From NCBI GenBank assembly GCA_942493325.1, contig OW818689.1, forward strand, positions 2,604,001-2,668,000: a stretch of DNA of 64,000 bases, written 5' to 3'. Position numbers and translations under genes: made by a program. The stretch is from JAAFHB01 sp942493325 (GTDB taxonomy: Bacteria > Bacteroidota > Bacteroidia > Bacteroidales > Prolixibacteraceae). Positions within the stretch are counted from its first letter, which is position 1, and the number at the start of each line of letters is the position of its first letter. This document shows positions 27,883 to 38,220 of the stretch, one piece after another. Below the pieces are notes generated by a model that was given only the letters and a program-made list of their open reading frames with translations, was not told the origin of the DNA and searched no databases.

Positions 27883-30684
27883 ATGAAAAAATTTCTATTT
27901 CTTATTTACCTGGTCTGTTTTGGAACATCACTATTTGCCCAGACAACTGTGACAGGTACAGTAACGGAGGCCAAAACAGGATTGGCAATTCATGATGCGG
28001 TTGTTGTTCTGGCCGGAAAAACTACGGGAACATACACTGATACTCAAGGTAATTTTAAACTAATTGTCAATCAGTCACCACCATTTACGATTGAAATATC
28101 AATGGTTGGTTTTTTAACAAAATATATAACAATAAATCAAAACAACCAGATCTTAAATATTACATTAAATGAAGTAGAAACTGAATTAAATGAAATAGTT
28201 GTTTCAGCGTCGAGAGCACAGGAGCGGATTTTGGAATCGCCGGTGACCATTGAAAAAATAGATATAATGGATATCAAAAATACTTCATCTCCCAGTTTCT
28301 ATGAAGGGCTGGAAAACTTAAAAGGTGTTGATGTAAATACGAATAGTTTGACTTTCAAATCTGTTAATACCCGTGGATTTGCAACTTTTGCCAATACCCG
28401 GTTTGTTCAGTTGGTCGACGGGATGGACAATTCATCCCCCGCGCTGAATTTTGTACTTGGGAACATGTTAGGAATGTCGGAACTGGATGTGCATTCCGTC
28501 GAATTACTTCCCGGAGCATCCTCGGCACTTTATGGAGCCAACGCTTTTAATGGAATTATGTTCATGGTAAGTAAAAATCCGTTCGATTACAGGGGGATAA
28601 GTGTTTACGGAAAGACAGGATTTACTGTGCAAAAAGCTGCAGGAACCAACCCGTTTGTTGATGCCGGATTCAGGATTGCCCATGTATTCAGTGATAAATT
28701 TGCAGCAAAAGCAACCTTATCATTTTTGAAGGGGACAGAATGGTATGCCACGGATTATAAAGACTATAACAACGCAGGGTTTGACAGGAACAATCCCGCG
28801 TATGACGGATTAAATGTTTATGGGGATGAAGTTTCAACATTACTGAATTTTGAGAAAATTGCCCTGGCATCAAATGTTCCGGCACAATATGCAGCCATGA
28901 TGGGTTCCCAGACAGTTTCACGAACAGGCTATAACGAAACCGACCTGATCGACTACAGCGCCAAATCCATTAAGTCGGACCTGTCTTTGAATTATCGTCC
29001 AACAGGAGATGATCTGGAATTTATTTTAAATGCCAGATTTGGAACAGGAACCTCAATTTACCAGGGGGCCAACAGGTATTCACTCAGGGACTTTACACTG
29101 AGCCAGTATAAATTCGAGGTCAGGAATAACAACTTTTTTTTCAGGGCATATACAACGGGTGAAGATGCGGCAAAATCATACGATGCCCGGTTCGCGGCAA
29201 TTAATATCAACCGAAGCTGGAAACCGGATAATCAATGGTTTACAGAATATGCAGGCACATATATTCAGACCTTTATGGCCAGTATACAAGGAGGCAAAAC
29301 ACCCGTTCCTGCTGAAATTCATCAGGTTGCCAGAAATGCTGCACAAACCGGTGCTTTAGTACCCGGAACACCACAGTTTCAGCAGGCTTTTCAAACCGTG
29401 GTAACAGATCCTCATTTTTCCACAGGGGCAAAATTTGCGGATAATTCCAGGACTTATCATGTGGACGCAAATTATAATTTCAGTCACCTTGTTAAATTTG
29501 CGGAGATTCAGACAGGAGGCTCCTGGAGGCAATATTCACTGAATTCAAATGGCTCCATTTTCACCGATTATGATGGGGCCATAACCTATAATGAGGTTGG
29601 TGCATATGTTCAGGCCCAGAAGAAAGTCTTTGATGACCGGATAAAATTTACCGGTTCACTACGATATGATAAAGCCAGGCAATTTGATGGTTTCTTATCT
29701 CCCAGGATTTCTTTTACCTATTCGGCAGGCAGGGAAAAAAATCATAATTTCAGGGTATCCTACCAGACAGGCTTCAGAAATCCCACCACCCAGGATTTAT
29801 ATCTTGGACTGGATGTCGGAAGGGCCATATTGGTCGGATCGGCGCCCGATAATCTTGACAGGTACACCACTTTACCTATAAATATAAGTACAACAGGAAT
29901 TGGCCTTGGATTTCCTGCAACTGTTAAATTATCAGGTCGTAACGCGTATTACAACTCATTTTCTTTATCTTCGGTTTTATCCGGAAGTCCTGAGAAATCA
30001 GCTTTTAATTTAGTGCAACCCGAAAAAATTAAAGCGTATGAAATTGGCTACAGGGGGATTTTTAAATTTATTTCAATCGATTTAAATGGCTATATAAATA
30101 GATATAACGATTTTATAGGAAATAAAACAGTTCTGGTTCCCTATTATGGAAAAACCGATCTTTCAGATATTCACCCTGTTACAAAAGTACCAAATGCATT
30201 GATGGCCATACAATTCGGAGATTATAAACCCTTCCAGGTTTACACAAATTCTGCGGCAAAAATTTCTTCCGGCGGAATAGGTATTGGTATTACCACTAAA
30301 ATTTACAGGAGTTATTTACTGGGTTTTAATTATACCTGGTCTACATTTGATTTTGACAAATCATCTGATCCCGATTACAAAGCCGGATTTAACACCCCGG
30401 AGCATAATTTTAAAGCTTCGTTGGGTAATATGAATCTGTTTAAAAATTTCGGATTCAACATCAACTTCAGGTGGCATAACTGGTATTTCTGGGAATCAGG
30501 TTTTGTCGATGGTGCTGTACCTGAAAATTCTGTTTTCGACGCCCAGGTGAATTACCTGATAGCCAGATTGAAATCGGTTGTAAAAATTGGTGGGGCCAAT
30601 ATAGGCGGCAATGAATATTTCAGTGCCCCGGGGACTGGTCATATTGGTTCTCAATATTATGCATCGTGGACTACAAATTTTTAG
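27883..30684 (+). CDS. TonB-dependent outer-membrane receptor
   Basis: 933 residues. The signal peptide is MKKFLFLIYLVCFGTSLFAQ. A carboxypeptidase-like regulatory domain (about 22-100; VTGTVTEAKTGLAIHDAVV ... GTYTDTQGNFKL) is followed by a plug domain (about 115-235; SPVTIEKIDIMDI, VNTRGFATFANTRFVQLVDG, VELLPGASSALYGANAFNG) and a 22-strand-type beta-barrel ending in a terminal phenylalanine (YYASWTTNF). The substrate cannot be read from sequence. There is no adjacent SusD homologue, so it is not a typical SusC. It has its own promoter and no visible operon partner. Confidence 0.93.
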   Translation: MKKFLFLIYLVCFGTSLFAQTTVTGTVTEAKTGLAIHDAVVVLAGKTTGTYTDTQGNFKLIVNQSPPFTIEISMVGFLTKYITINQNNQILNITLNEVETELNEIVVSASRAQERILESPVTIEKIDIMDIKNTSSPSFYEGLENLKGVDVNTNSLTFKSVNTRGFATFANTRFVQLVDGMDNSSPALNFVLGNMLGMSELDVHSVELLPGASSALYGANAFNGIMFMVSKNPFDYRGISVYGKTGFTVQKAAGTNPFVDAGFRIAHVFSDKFAAKATLSFLKGTEWYATDYKDYNNAGFDRNNPAYDGLNVYGDEVSTLLNFEKIALASNVPAQYAAMMGSQTVSRTGYNETDLIDYSAKSIKSDLSLNYRPTGDDLEFILNARFGTGTSIYQGANRYSLRDFTLSQYKFEVRNNNFFFRAYTTGEDAAKSYDARFAAININRSWKPDNQWFTEYAGTYIQTFMASIQGGKTPVPAEIHQVARNAAQTGALVPGTPQFQQAFQTVVTDPHFSTGAKFADNSRTYHVDANYNFSHLVKFAEIQTGGSWRQYSLNSNGSIFTDYDGAITYNEVGAYVQAQKKVFDDRIKFTGSLRYDKARQFDGFLSPRISFTYSAGREKNHNFRVSYQTGFRNPTTQDLYLGLDVGRAILVGSAPDNLDRYTTLPINISTTGIGLGFPATVKLSGRNAYYNSFSLSSVLSGSPEKSAFNLVQPEKIKAYEIGYRGIFKFISIDLNGYINRYNDFIGNKTVLVPYYGKTDLSDIHPVTKVPNALMAIQFGDYKPFQVYTNSAAKISSGGIGIGITTKIYRSYLLGFNYTWSTFDFDKSSDPDYKAGFNTPEHNFKASLGNMNLFKNFGFNINFRWHNWYFWESGFVDGAVPENSVFDAQVNYLIARLKSVVKIGGANIGGNEYFSAPGTGHIGSQYYASWTTNF

Positions 30685-31289
30685 CAGTATTGCCTTTTTC
30701 TGGAGTTGGGTGACCAGGTTAAAAAACGATAGTATTGTTGTTTCTGACCCTATTAGAATGTAATTTCTTTTGAATAAACCGGATAACCACTGGAAATTGT
30801 TGAGTTGGACTGAGGAGTCTAAATAATTACCTGTTTTAATTATTATCAGAAACATTTCTGCACATTAGTTCAATAATTCCGATGTACAGATGTACAGATG
30901 AAATGTTAATGCCCAATACTTTTTTAACGGTGTCACTTCACTCATGATTATACGGTTTGATTTTACTGCCAATTAAAAAATTAATGTAAAAGAGAAACGT
31001 ACAGACAGATAAAGTAATCATCAATGCAAGATTGACTTTTTTCATGGTCCGGAGTACATAATGATTAATCTGAGGATCTATGATAAAATTTGTACGGCTC
31101 CAAGTTATTGCAGCTAAACAAATATTTTATTGAAATTTTCAAATGAGCCTATAAAGAATTAGTGGTCAAACTGATGTGGAACACTTGGTTAATTTGAAAA
31201 ACGACACAGGGAGGTTAGTTTGGTTTAAGTCTACGCTAATTTCTCCTAACGAATCTTCCATTAACATTTTCCCAATATGTATTAAGAAA
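30685..31289. other. 605-bp non-coding gap
   Basis: Between the receptor stop and the end of the interrupted lipoprotein gene I see no supportable gene. A short direct repeat (GATGTACA / GATGTACA, near 30881-30898) is the only pattern noticed. Confidence 0.5.
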
Positions 31290-32791
31290 TTAATTGTCAA
31301 GGTGTTGATGAATTGGAATTATATCAAAATCGCCATCCCTATCAATATCAGCAATTCGGGTTCTATAAAACATGTAAACATTATTTTTAATAGATCCAAT
31401 TTCAAAACTTTTGTCAATTAACTTTATCGTAACATCTTCAAAAACTCTATTACCCTTGTTTTCCAGTAGCTGAAGATAATATCCATCGTATTCCCTTTTA
31501 GTTGTGCTAGTTACAATGTCAAAATCTCCATCATTATCAAAATCAATGATATTTATTCCAACTACAAGAAAGTTGAGAGTTTCAATTTCATTTGGTAAAT
31601 CAGAAGGGAGTTCTGTCCTTTTTGAATATAAACTAAAACTTCCAGAACAATCTCCCCAATAAATGGAATATGGAAAAGCATTATTTTCCGCCACAGATTT
31701 TTTATCGAAATGACATCCTGCAATCAAATCTAAACATCCATCGTTATCTAAATCAAAAAATCTTTGAGCTAAGCTTTGGTAACTCCAAATATACTTATTA
31801 TCAACTTCCTTAATTAGATCTTCTCTCATCACAAAGTTTCCTACGCCATTATTTAAGAAAATCCTTGGGTAGGCTCTTATATTAGGCAGTCTACTTCCCC
31901 AATTTAATATATCAATATCACCATCATTATCAATATCTCCCGTTGCTACATCATGTTCACTCCAAGGATCGCCTATTTCAACTTCTTGAAATGTTCCATC
32001 TTTATTGAAAAAATAAAAAATATAAGGAAGATCTTCGGCTGGTGAAACTCCTTGTGCATTTTGATGACTATTTGATGAAATTGCGAGCAAATCAAGAATT
32101 CCATCGCCGTTATAGTCATTTATCTCAAATCTTGGAACAACAGAAAACTTTGATGAGTAAACTTTTAATTCTTTTTTGCCGAAAGCATCTAATAAAACAA
32201 AGAACTTTCCAGTCTTTCCAGATAACCAGTCAGGATGAGGTAAATATCCTACTAGATCAAGTATATCATCCTTGTTTATATCCATAAAAGTTACACCCGA
32301 ATTTTCAAATGTATATCCCTGAGGGATGTATGGCATAAATTCTGAAATCTGTTTACCTCTTAATTGATTCGCTGGCCAATAATAGTTGGAAATCAACTCT
32401 CCGTTTGTTGAATTTGGATACTTATATATTGGAGATATTGAAACGAATGATGAAATCTTGGCCGTTACTTGCTTCCCATAAGATGTACCACTAATATTGG
32501 TAGCATAGGCTTTTAAATAATAAGTCTTTCCCTGAGTTAATCCCGTAATCAAACTACTATATGTCCCAATACCTGAACCGTCATTAGACTTGTTGTCAGA
32601 AATCGTTGGATTTTGATTTGTGTTCCAACAAACAGCCCTGACAGAAATGGCTGATCCTCCATCGTCAGTAATATTTCCCCCGCATATTACCATATTAGAT
32701 GTAATGTCAGTTATAGCGTAAGTATGCGGCCTGGTACGGGGTCGATTTCGTTCCTTTTGGGGATATGATGGATATTGGATTCGACAGGATT

Positions 32792-34379
32792 CTATTCGAT
32801 CGGTTTCCAGTTTGCGGGGAGCAGTTCACTTAATCGGAGAACGGAGTGATCAGGCAGCCGGTTCAACACATCGGTGAGCCATAGTGTTGGATTGACTCCT
32901 GCTACCTTGCAAGTACCCAACAAGGAATAGATAATGGCTGTTCGTTCGGCTGCTTCGTTGTTTCCACAGAACATATAATTTTTCCGACCTAATGCCAGGG
33001 GGCGAACCCCATTTTCAGCCCCGTTATTATCGATATTGTATCTTCCGTCGAGTACATAACGTGCAAGGCGGGGATAAATATTATAAGTGTATGCGATAGC
33101 TTTTCCGATAAGGCTTTTGGGTAAAACTTTTTTGTGCAGTTTTCGATCAGCCATTTCTCAAACTCTTTGATTATCGGGTATGATTTCTCTTCCCGTATTT
33201 GCCTGATCTTATCATATGATAGCTCCATTTCCTGAGCCTCCCGCTCGATGGCGTATAAATCACGGATTATTTTTAATGCATATCCGGCTCTCTGCGGATC
33301 GTCCTTTAAGGCTTGTTCAAACTTACGCCGGGCATGGGCCATGCAGCCGAGAAGTAAAACGCCTTTTTTATTTTCGTAGATATCATAAGCGCCATAGGCA
33401 TCACTCTGGACTGCTCCCTGGAATGATCGCAATAGTTCTACAACGACCTTTTGGGCGCGGCTACCATCTTGGTAATGAAAAAACAACTGATTTTGCATCG
33501 GACTTCGAACAATCCAATGGTATCCCTTTCTTGTGCTCCCCGGGTGATCTTTATCCATAACCGGGATAGTGCTTTCATCAATTTGAATGTAATCGCATGA
33601 TAGCACATCCTTTTTCAGTGTTTCATATAAGGGTTTTAGCAGATCGACCGTATCGGAGAACCATCCGTTTACGGTCGATGCCGCAATGAAGATCTTTTGT
33701 CGCTTGAAGATCTCCAGCAGCCGGTAAAAGGGGATGTGATCCAAAAATTTACAAATTAACAGGTATGCCAGAAGCGATGCGCTTGCGTTTGATCTTGGTA
33801 ATACCTGTGTGGGAAGATCAGCGATCCTGATGCCTCCTCCTGTGGAAGGGCATATTTTGGTCGAACAGTGCGCAGTACGTATACTTCTCCCGGGATATAT
33901 GCAAGTTTCTCGGTAATCTCTTCCCCGATTCGCACGGCGCCTTCAGGGATGTTTTCCGGTTCAATGACAACTTCTTCACGACGAATCGAATCGGGGATAG
34001 CACAGCGTACTGCTTTTGCCTTATTCTCTTTATTACGGGTATAGGTGACTCCTGTTTTTTCGGGCTCAACCGCCAGTTCTTCGGGGAGGCTTTCCTGTCC
34101 GTCAAAGGCTAAAGACAGTTGGCTGGGATCTTCCGGAACAAAACGTTCGCTGCTGCGGCCAAACATCCTGCGCCGTAGGGCAATCAGCTCGTTAATTAAC
34201 TTTTGGATTGTCGCGTCACGCTCAGCGAGCAGTTTCTGAATTGTTACATCACGCTCGGAGGTCAGCTTCTCAATTTTAGAATCGCGCTCGATGATCCCTT
34301 TTTCCAGGCGCTCAATTTTCTGCTCAGAGGTCTCGTTTTTCGGTGCTAAATCCCTTGTTTTCATGGCATGAAGATACAT
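32792..34379 (-). pseudogene. tnpC: IS66 transposase TnpC, broken by two frameshifts
   Basis: Three segments together make a full-length IS66 transposase. Segment 1 (from 34379) has the coiled-coil N-terminus (IERLEKGIIERDSKIEKL), the RRRMFGRSSER motif and the zinc-finger-like domain. Segment 2 starts in another frame near 33832 (IADLPTQVLPRSNAS) and contains DYIQIDEST and VQSDAYGAYD, the first two catalytic aspartates. Segment 3 (to 32792) has NNGAENGVRPLALGRKN with the catalytic glutamate. Both changes of frame are of the -1 kind: near 33834 (after EEASG), and near 33142 at A AAA AAG (frame ACA AAA AAG). The second is also a classical slippery heptamer. The first has no such signal, so the gene as it stands is probably inactive. 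Confidence 0.85.
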
Positions 34380-34465
34380 AAAACCAATGAATTAGGCAAC
34401 TATTTTATGCAAATAAAATAGATTATTTTCAATCTTTTTTTGCTAAAAAACAAACTATTTACCGG

Positions 34466-34867
34466 TTAAAAAGTGTGCTGTTTCGTGTATCTATTTTTAT
34501 CTTCTTTTCCCGTCGCAAACGTCGAAACAAAACGTTTACGTTGTACGATATTTTTCATCGACAACCCTTCGATCATCATTACAAGCTCCGTCCATTTCAT
34601 TTGGAAAGAGTTTTGTTTTTCATCGTAAGCGGGACGTTCAAATCCTCCTGATTCCAGGCGTTTGTGATATAGAACCAGGCCACCGCTTTCCCAGTGAAGC
34701 AGTTTGATTGTACTGCGCGGACGATTAATGAAAATGAAAACCTCCCCGCTCAAGGGATCACGGCCCATCTGGGAACGCACCACTCCGCAAAGCGTATTAA
34801 AGCCCTTGCGCATATCTGTGGCGCCGGTGCACAAATAATACTGTAAATTATCCGATAATGATAACAT
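34466..34867 (-). CDS. tnpB: IS66-family TnpB accessory protein
   Basis: 133 residues; the core matches IS66 Orf2/TnpB: YYLCTGATDMRKGFNTLCGVV, GEVFIFINRPRSTIKLLHWE, GGLVLYHKRLESGGFERP. It is needed for IS66 transposition, but its biochemical role is not established. It is intact. It starts 3 bp after the tnpA stop, so the two are translated together. Confidence 0.9.
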   Translation of the reverse strand: MLSLSDNLQYYLCTGATDMRKGFNTLCGVVRSQMGRDPLSGEVFIFINRPRSTIKLLHWESGGLVLYHKRLESGGFERPAYDEKQNSFQMKWTELVMMIEGLSMKNIVQRKRFVSTFATGKEDKNRYTKQHTF

Positions 34868-34870
34868 GCC

Positions 34871-35182
34871 TTACATGATCAGAACCAGTTCACGGATCAG
34901 GTTCAGCTCACATCCTATGGGAACCGAAAGACATACACCGTTGGGATAGGTGAGTTCAAGATTCTCCCTGTTCGTGCCGGATTGGTGTTTTGGTTTTTCA
35001 ATACAGACTGGAATCAACCGGGAGGATTCCGGATGCTCATTTAATTTTTGACGCTTACGCCAATAGTAGTAAGTTGCCGGATTAATATTCTCTGCTACAC
35101 AAAATGCCTGTACGCTCAGTCCGCTTGTCAGCCGGTTCTCCATCATGGTGGTAGCTTCTGCCATTGTTCTTCTCTGTTTCAT
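34871..35182 (-). CDS. tnpA: IS66-family TnpA accessory protein
   Basis: 103 residues with an N-terminal helix-turn-helix-like part (SGLSVQAFCVAENINPATYYYWRKR) followed by a C-terminal beta-rich half (LELTYPNGVCLSVPIGCELNLIRELV). It is the first gene of the element, 70 bp inside the right-hand inverted repeat. It is presumably DNA-binding, and intact. Confidence 0.88.
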   Translation of the reverse strand: MKQRRTMAEATTMMENRLTSGLSVQAFCVAENINPATYYYWRKRQKLNEHPESSRLIPVCIEKPKHQSGTNRENLELTYPNGVCLSVPIGCELNLIRELVLIM

Positions 35183-35634
35183 CGTTGGATATTTTCAACA
35201 AAGGTAGAGGGCTAAAAAATATTAAACAATATGTACTAGGCCGAATGCTTACGTTATAGCTAAAGTTTAAATTGTCGGGGCAACCTTGGTAACTTCTTTC
35301 TTGCAATTAAATAAGATAACGAGAAAAAATCCAATAAAAATTATTTTTGATTTATTAAACTTACTGTTCATAATGAGGCTTACTTTTCAGATTGTGATTG
35401 AATCATAAAAGTATTGAAAACTTGAATCATTTGACAAAAAGAAATGAGATAATTAATCAATAACGAATTGCAAAAATTGAAGTCTTTAAAATCGTTTATT
35501 TAAATATGAAATCCAATAAAAAATTTCTAAAGTCCATTCATTTTCAGTAATTCTTGTTGGGCAAAAATCCGGGAAATTGAAATTTCGAACGAATTTCCTG
35601 GATGTTGAATTAAAAAATAGATTTAGTCAACCCG

Positions 35635-35662
35635 TTGCGGATGAAAAATATTTCTATCTTTG
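35635..35662 (+). promoter_or_regulatory. Promoter of the tRNA-Ala gene
   Basis: The -7 box TATCTTTG (35655-35662) is an exact TAnnTTTG match. A TTG (35635-35637) lies 17 bp upstream, a slightly short spacing. The tRNA 5' end is 13 bp downstream. The rest of 35372-35634 is AT-rich with nothing else recognised. Confidence 0.6.
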
Positions 35663-35674
35663 TGGCCTCAAATG

Positions 35675-35748
35675 GGGGGATTAGCTCAGTTGGCTAGAGC
35701 GTTTGACTGGCAGTCAAAAGGTCATCGGTTCGATTCCGATATTCTCCA
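35675..35748 (+). tRNA. tRNA-Ala (anticodon GGC)
   Basis: 74 nt folding as a complete cloverleaf. The acceptor GGGGGAT pairs with ATTCTCC and includes the G3:U70 pair that identifies alanine tRNAs. The D-arm is GCTC/GAGC, the anticodon stem TTTGA/TCAAA with loop CTGGCAG (anticodon GGC), and the T-arm ATCGG TTCGATT CCGAT. CCA is not encoded. A 64-bp exact copy starting at the anticodon stem is found at 45692-45755. Confidence 0.95.
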
Positions 35749-35757
35749 CTGAAAATC

Positions 35758-35796
35758 AAAGAGTTGCAGATATAAAAATTTGCAACTCTTTTTTTA
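35758..35796 (+). terminator. Terminator of tRNA-Ala
   Basis: AAAGAGTTGCA pairs with TGCAACTCTTT around a 12-nt loop and is followed by further T residues, starting 10 bp after the tRNA. A diverged copy follows the tRNA fragment at 45745-45780. Confidence 0.85.
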
Positions 35797-36075
35797 TGCG
35801 TACAAACAATACACAAACAACCAGGAGTATTGTGTGGTTTTTAACATTTTCAACATTTGAGATTGATCAGTATTGAAAAATGATTTAGATGTCATTATGT
35901 CGATTCGCTTTTACCATTAAAAACTGCCTCATCCCCTGTTGAAACGATTCTGTTTTCTTACTGAAATAAATTGGCAGGATCACCACCTCAAACTTTCAAA
36001 TATGCTTTATATAGGAACACAAAAATTGATGCAACATTGTATTTGCAGGATTCGGAGAACCTTCGTTCAGGGTAT

Positions 36076-37472
36076 TCAATGCAGTTTATTGTGAACTTTG
36101 AAGACATTCACCATCGCTCCTTTTACTGAACACCTGGAGGTAAAATTCAACGGGTGATTTTCTTCAATTGCTTTTACTGTTTCTTTTGGTAAAATTTTAA
36201 TACCTCCCCCATGTGTACCAATCCACATATTCCCATACTGATCTTCCATAATTTTTACGATAATATTATGGTTGAGATTTGTTTGCTGAGATTTTGATTT
36301 ATTCAGGATTGTTTTCCGATTATTTTCCATATCAAAAAAGATAAGACCACTGCCTTTAGTACCTAACCACATTTTTGAGGGGGATCTTACTAAAATAGAA
36401 TTTGCAATTATGTTACTGGTTTCTTTGATATAATCCAAATGATATCTCTTTGAAACAATTTTTGATAGCCCTCCTGAATTTAATTGTCCTATCCAAATGA
36501 TACCTGAATGATCTCTAAGAAAACAACTTGCAGAATTTGAGCCTAAAGACTCTATACTGGAAGGATTATATTCAAATTGCCTTTTAGTTATTGAACCATT
36601 TTCTATCGTAAAATTGAATACACCATCTTCGCTCGTTCCAATCCAAAATGAATGATCATCTTCTTTTAGAAAAGAAAGAATTCGAGAATCACCAACTACA
36701 TTTTCCATTGCTTTTATCAAAGGAGAAGTAACAACATTGCCTTTGTTATCTATCTGGATCATACCACTGCTCCAGAACCCTACAATTAAATTCTCTTCAG
36801 AAATTTGAGTGATTGAACGGACTGCCGTCTTATTCTCAGTCGCAATTCTTACAAATTCATTTTTTTTAGGTCAAGTTTGAATAAATAAGAATTGGTGCCA
36901 ACCCATAATGAATTTTCACTTTTGTGAATTTTTAACGATGTTATAAAGTTATAATTGCGTATGGTAGAATTAGTATCCGACATAATTACCTCTGGTGATA
37001 GTGTGAAATGTTTCTGAGAAACATCTTTCGTAATTGTATACTTTATCAAACCATTTCGTGTTCCGACCCATAAAATGGTGTCATTTTGTAATTCAGCAGC
37101 GTTAATATCCGAAATTGCAATTGAGCGACTCAACTTTAAAGGAACAAAGTTTTCCAGTTTTAAGTCATAACAAAATATCTCGCCTCCCTTTACTGTTATC
37201 CAAAGAAGGTCATCCGACGAAAGTTGTAAGCTGGTTATATCTTCATCCGCATTAAAATTACCCAGTTGCACTAATTCAAAAATATAACCATCGTATCGAC
37301 ACAGGTCTTTGGCAGTTCCAATCCATAAAAAGCCTTGTTTATCCTGAACCATACAATTCACATACGAATGAGGTAGTCCATCCTTAATATTCTTATCTTC
37401 AAAAGAATACTCTTCGGAGAATCCACTGTAAGAAATAATTAATGCGATTAATAGTAAAAATAAAGCTCTCAT
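36076..37472 (-). pseudogene. Truncated, frameshifted two-component sensor (beta-propeller part only)
   Basis: Starting at 37472 with a signal peptide (MRALFLLLIALIISYSGFSE), the sequence has repeated two-component-propeller motifs (GLPHSYVNCMVQDKQGFLWIGT, LLWITVKGG, ILWVGTRNGL, SLWVGTNSYL, MWLGTKGSGL, MWIGTHGGG). The frame breaks near 36862 at a run of eight A (CTAAAAAAAATG) and resumes as NEFVRIATENK. It ends at 36076 after about 465 residues. Hybrid two-component sensors of PULs are normally near 1300 residues, with kinase and regulator domains, which are missing. The gene is dead, or at most a periplasmic propeller fragment. It presumably once sensed the glycan degraded by the neighbouring glycosidases. 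Confidence 0.8.
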
Positions 37473-38042
37473 AAAAGATTATTAAATCAACTAATTATTC
37501 TTTTAATGAAAAAAAATAAGATGAAAAAGATAAATGCGCAGGTGATAAAAGAGTTGCACCGAAACTTTCCTTTTTCCTCAGTATCAACATGTCAACTATA
37601 GCTATTTGCATATACTTTTTTTACTACCGGAATCCACAAACTTCCAACTCATGATTGAGTTCCCATCAATTGTATGTTTATATTCATCCCCCTGTCTGCG
37701 GCTGGCAGAGAATTCCTTAAGCAGCCTTCTCCCTTATCTCAAAAAACTAATCATTTTACACAAGTTGATTGCAGAATTTTTTTCTGCCTGAAGGACCAGT
37801 TTATTATAGTCAAGGGCAATCCGCCAGCTCTCTTTCCGCGAAACAAATTTGTAACAAAAAGGGTAACAAAAATTGGATATTAAGATAATATCTGGAGGAT
37901 TGCCCTCGCTGGAAAAATGCTTGTAAAATCTACAGTTGGCATGGCCTTCGTCTGGTTTTCATTGGTCGTTATTTCGCGCTTTATTTCCGTCTTTACCGTG
38001 ATACAGAGATACCAGATCACGGTGTATTGATTACTTCATTGT
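37473..38042. other. 570-bp gap between the sensor pseudogene and the fucosidase cassette
   Basis: No supportable gene. A 37-codon plus-strand frame with a hydrophobic product (from ATG at 37918) is present but has no recognisable homology, and I do not call it. Confidence 0.45.
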
Positions 38043-38217
38043 TTATTTTTTGCCTGAAAATTGGATCACTGCACAGCCAAGCGACCCTAACTGACCATTG
38101 AAACTGTCAGCGTCTTTAACAGTTCCTATATCCTTTTGCCGCCACAGGTTTCTGGCTTTCAGATTTACCAAGTAAAAATATTTCTGTTTTTCTTCAACGC
38201 AAGTTCTAGTGATGTGA
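38043..38217 (-). pseudogene. Third copy of a GH27 alpha-galactosidase 3' end
   Basis: The minus strand encodes NLKARNLWRQKDIGTVKDAD and AVIQFSGKK, then a stop. This is the same C-terminal beta-domain tail as the full GH27 gene at 40551-42158 and lies exactly 2508 bp (2 x 1254) from it. Upstream codons (LELALKKKQKY-like) also resemble a GH27 C-terminal domain. It has no start of its own and is a leftover of cassette duplication. Confidence 0.75.
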
Positions 38218-38220
38218 CAA

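Larger units (their letters stand above)
32718..35252 (-). mobile_element. IS66-family insertion sequence with 8-bp target duplication
   Basis: The element is 2535 bp. Its ends are inverted repeats beginning GTAAGTATGCGGCCTGGTAC (left) and GTAAGCATTCGGCCTAGTAC (right, complement), 17 of 20 identical, with the GTAAG start usual for IS66. It is flanked by a perfect direct repeat GTTATAGC (32710-32717 and 35253-35260), the 8-bp duplication expected for the family. It carries tnpA, tnpB and a frameshifted tnpC in the standard order. Confidence 0.95.
31290..35371 (-). pseudogene. FG-GAP/VCBS-type lipoprotein gene split by an IS66 element
   Basis: The 3' part (31290-32717) encodes a fibronectin-like segment (CGGNITDDGGSAISVRAVCW ... 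GLTQGKTYYLKAYATN) and FG-GAP/VCBS-like repeats with calcium-type loops (DINKDDILDLVG, DYNGDGILDLLA, DIDNDGDIDIL, DFDNDGDFDIV, DIDRDGDFDII). The true 5' end lies beyond the insertion: from ATG at 35371 the frame reads MNSKFNKSKIIFIGFFLVIL then FNCKKEVTKVAPTI, a lipoprotein signal with lipobox cysteine. It then hits TAA (35267-35269) and continues TLAI across the 8-bp target site into TDITSNMVICGG. Removing one target copy and the element joins the two halves in frame, except for that stop. The gene is therefore broken twice. The original product was probably a surface lipoprotein with a beta-propeller-like fold. Confidence 0.85.

Noticed and set aside
35675..35748. tRNA-Gly (GCC anticodon) reading of the same gene
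   Set aside because: A five-pair anticodon stem with a normal seven-base loop gives GGC, and the acceptor has the G3:U70 pair of tRNA-Ala.
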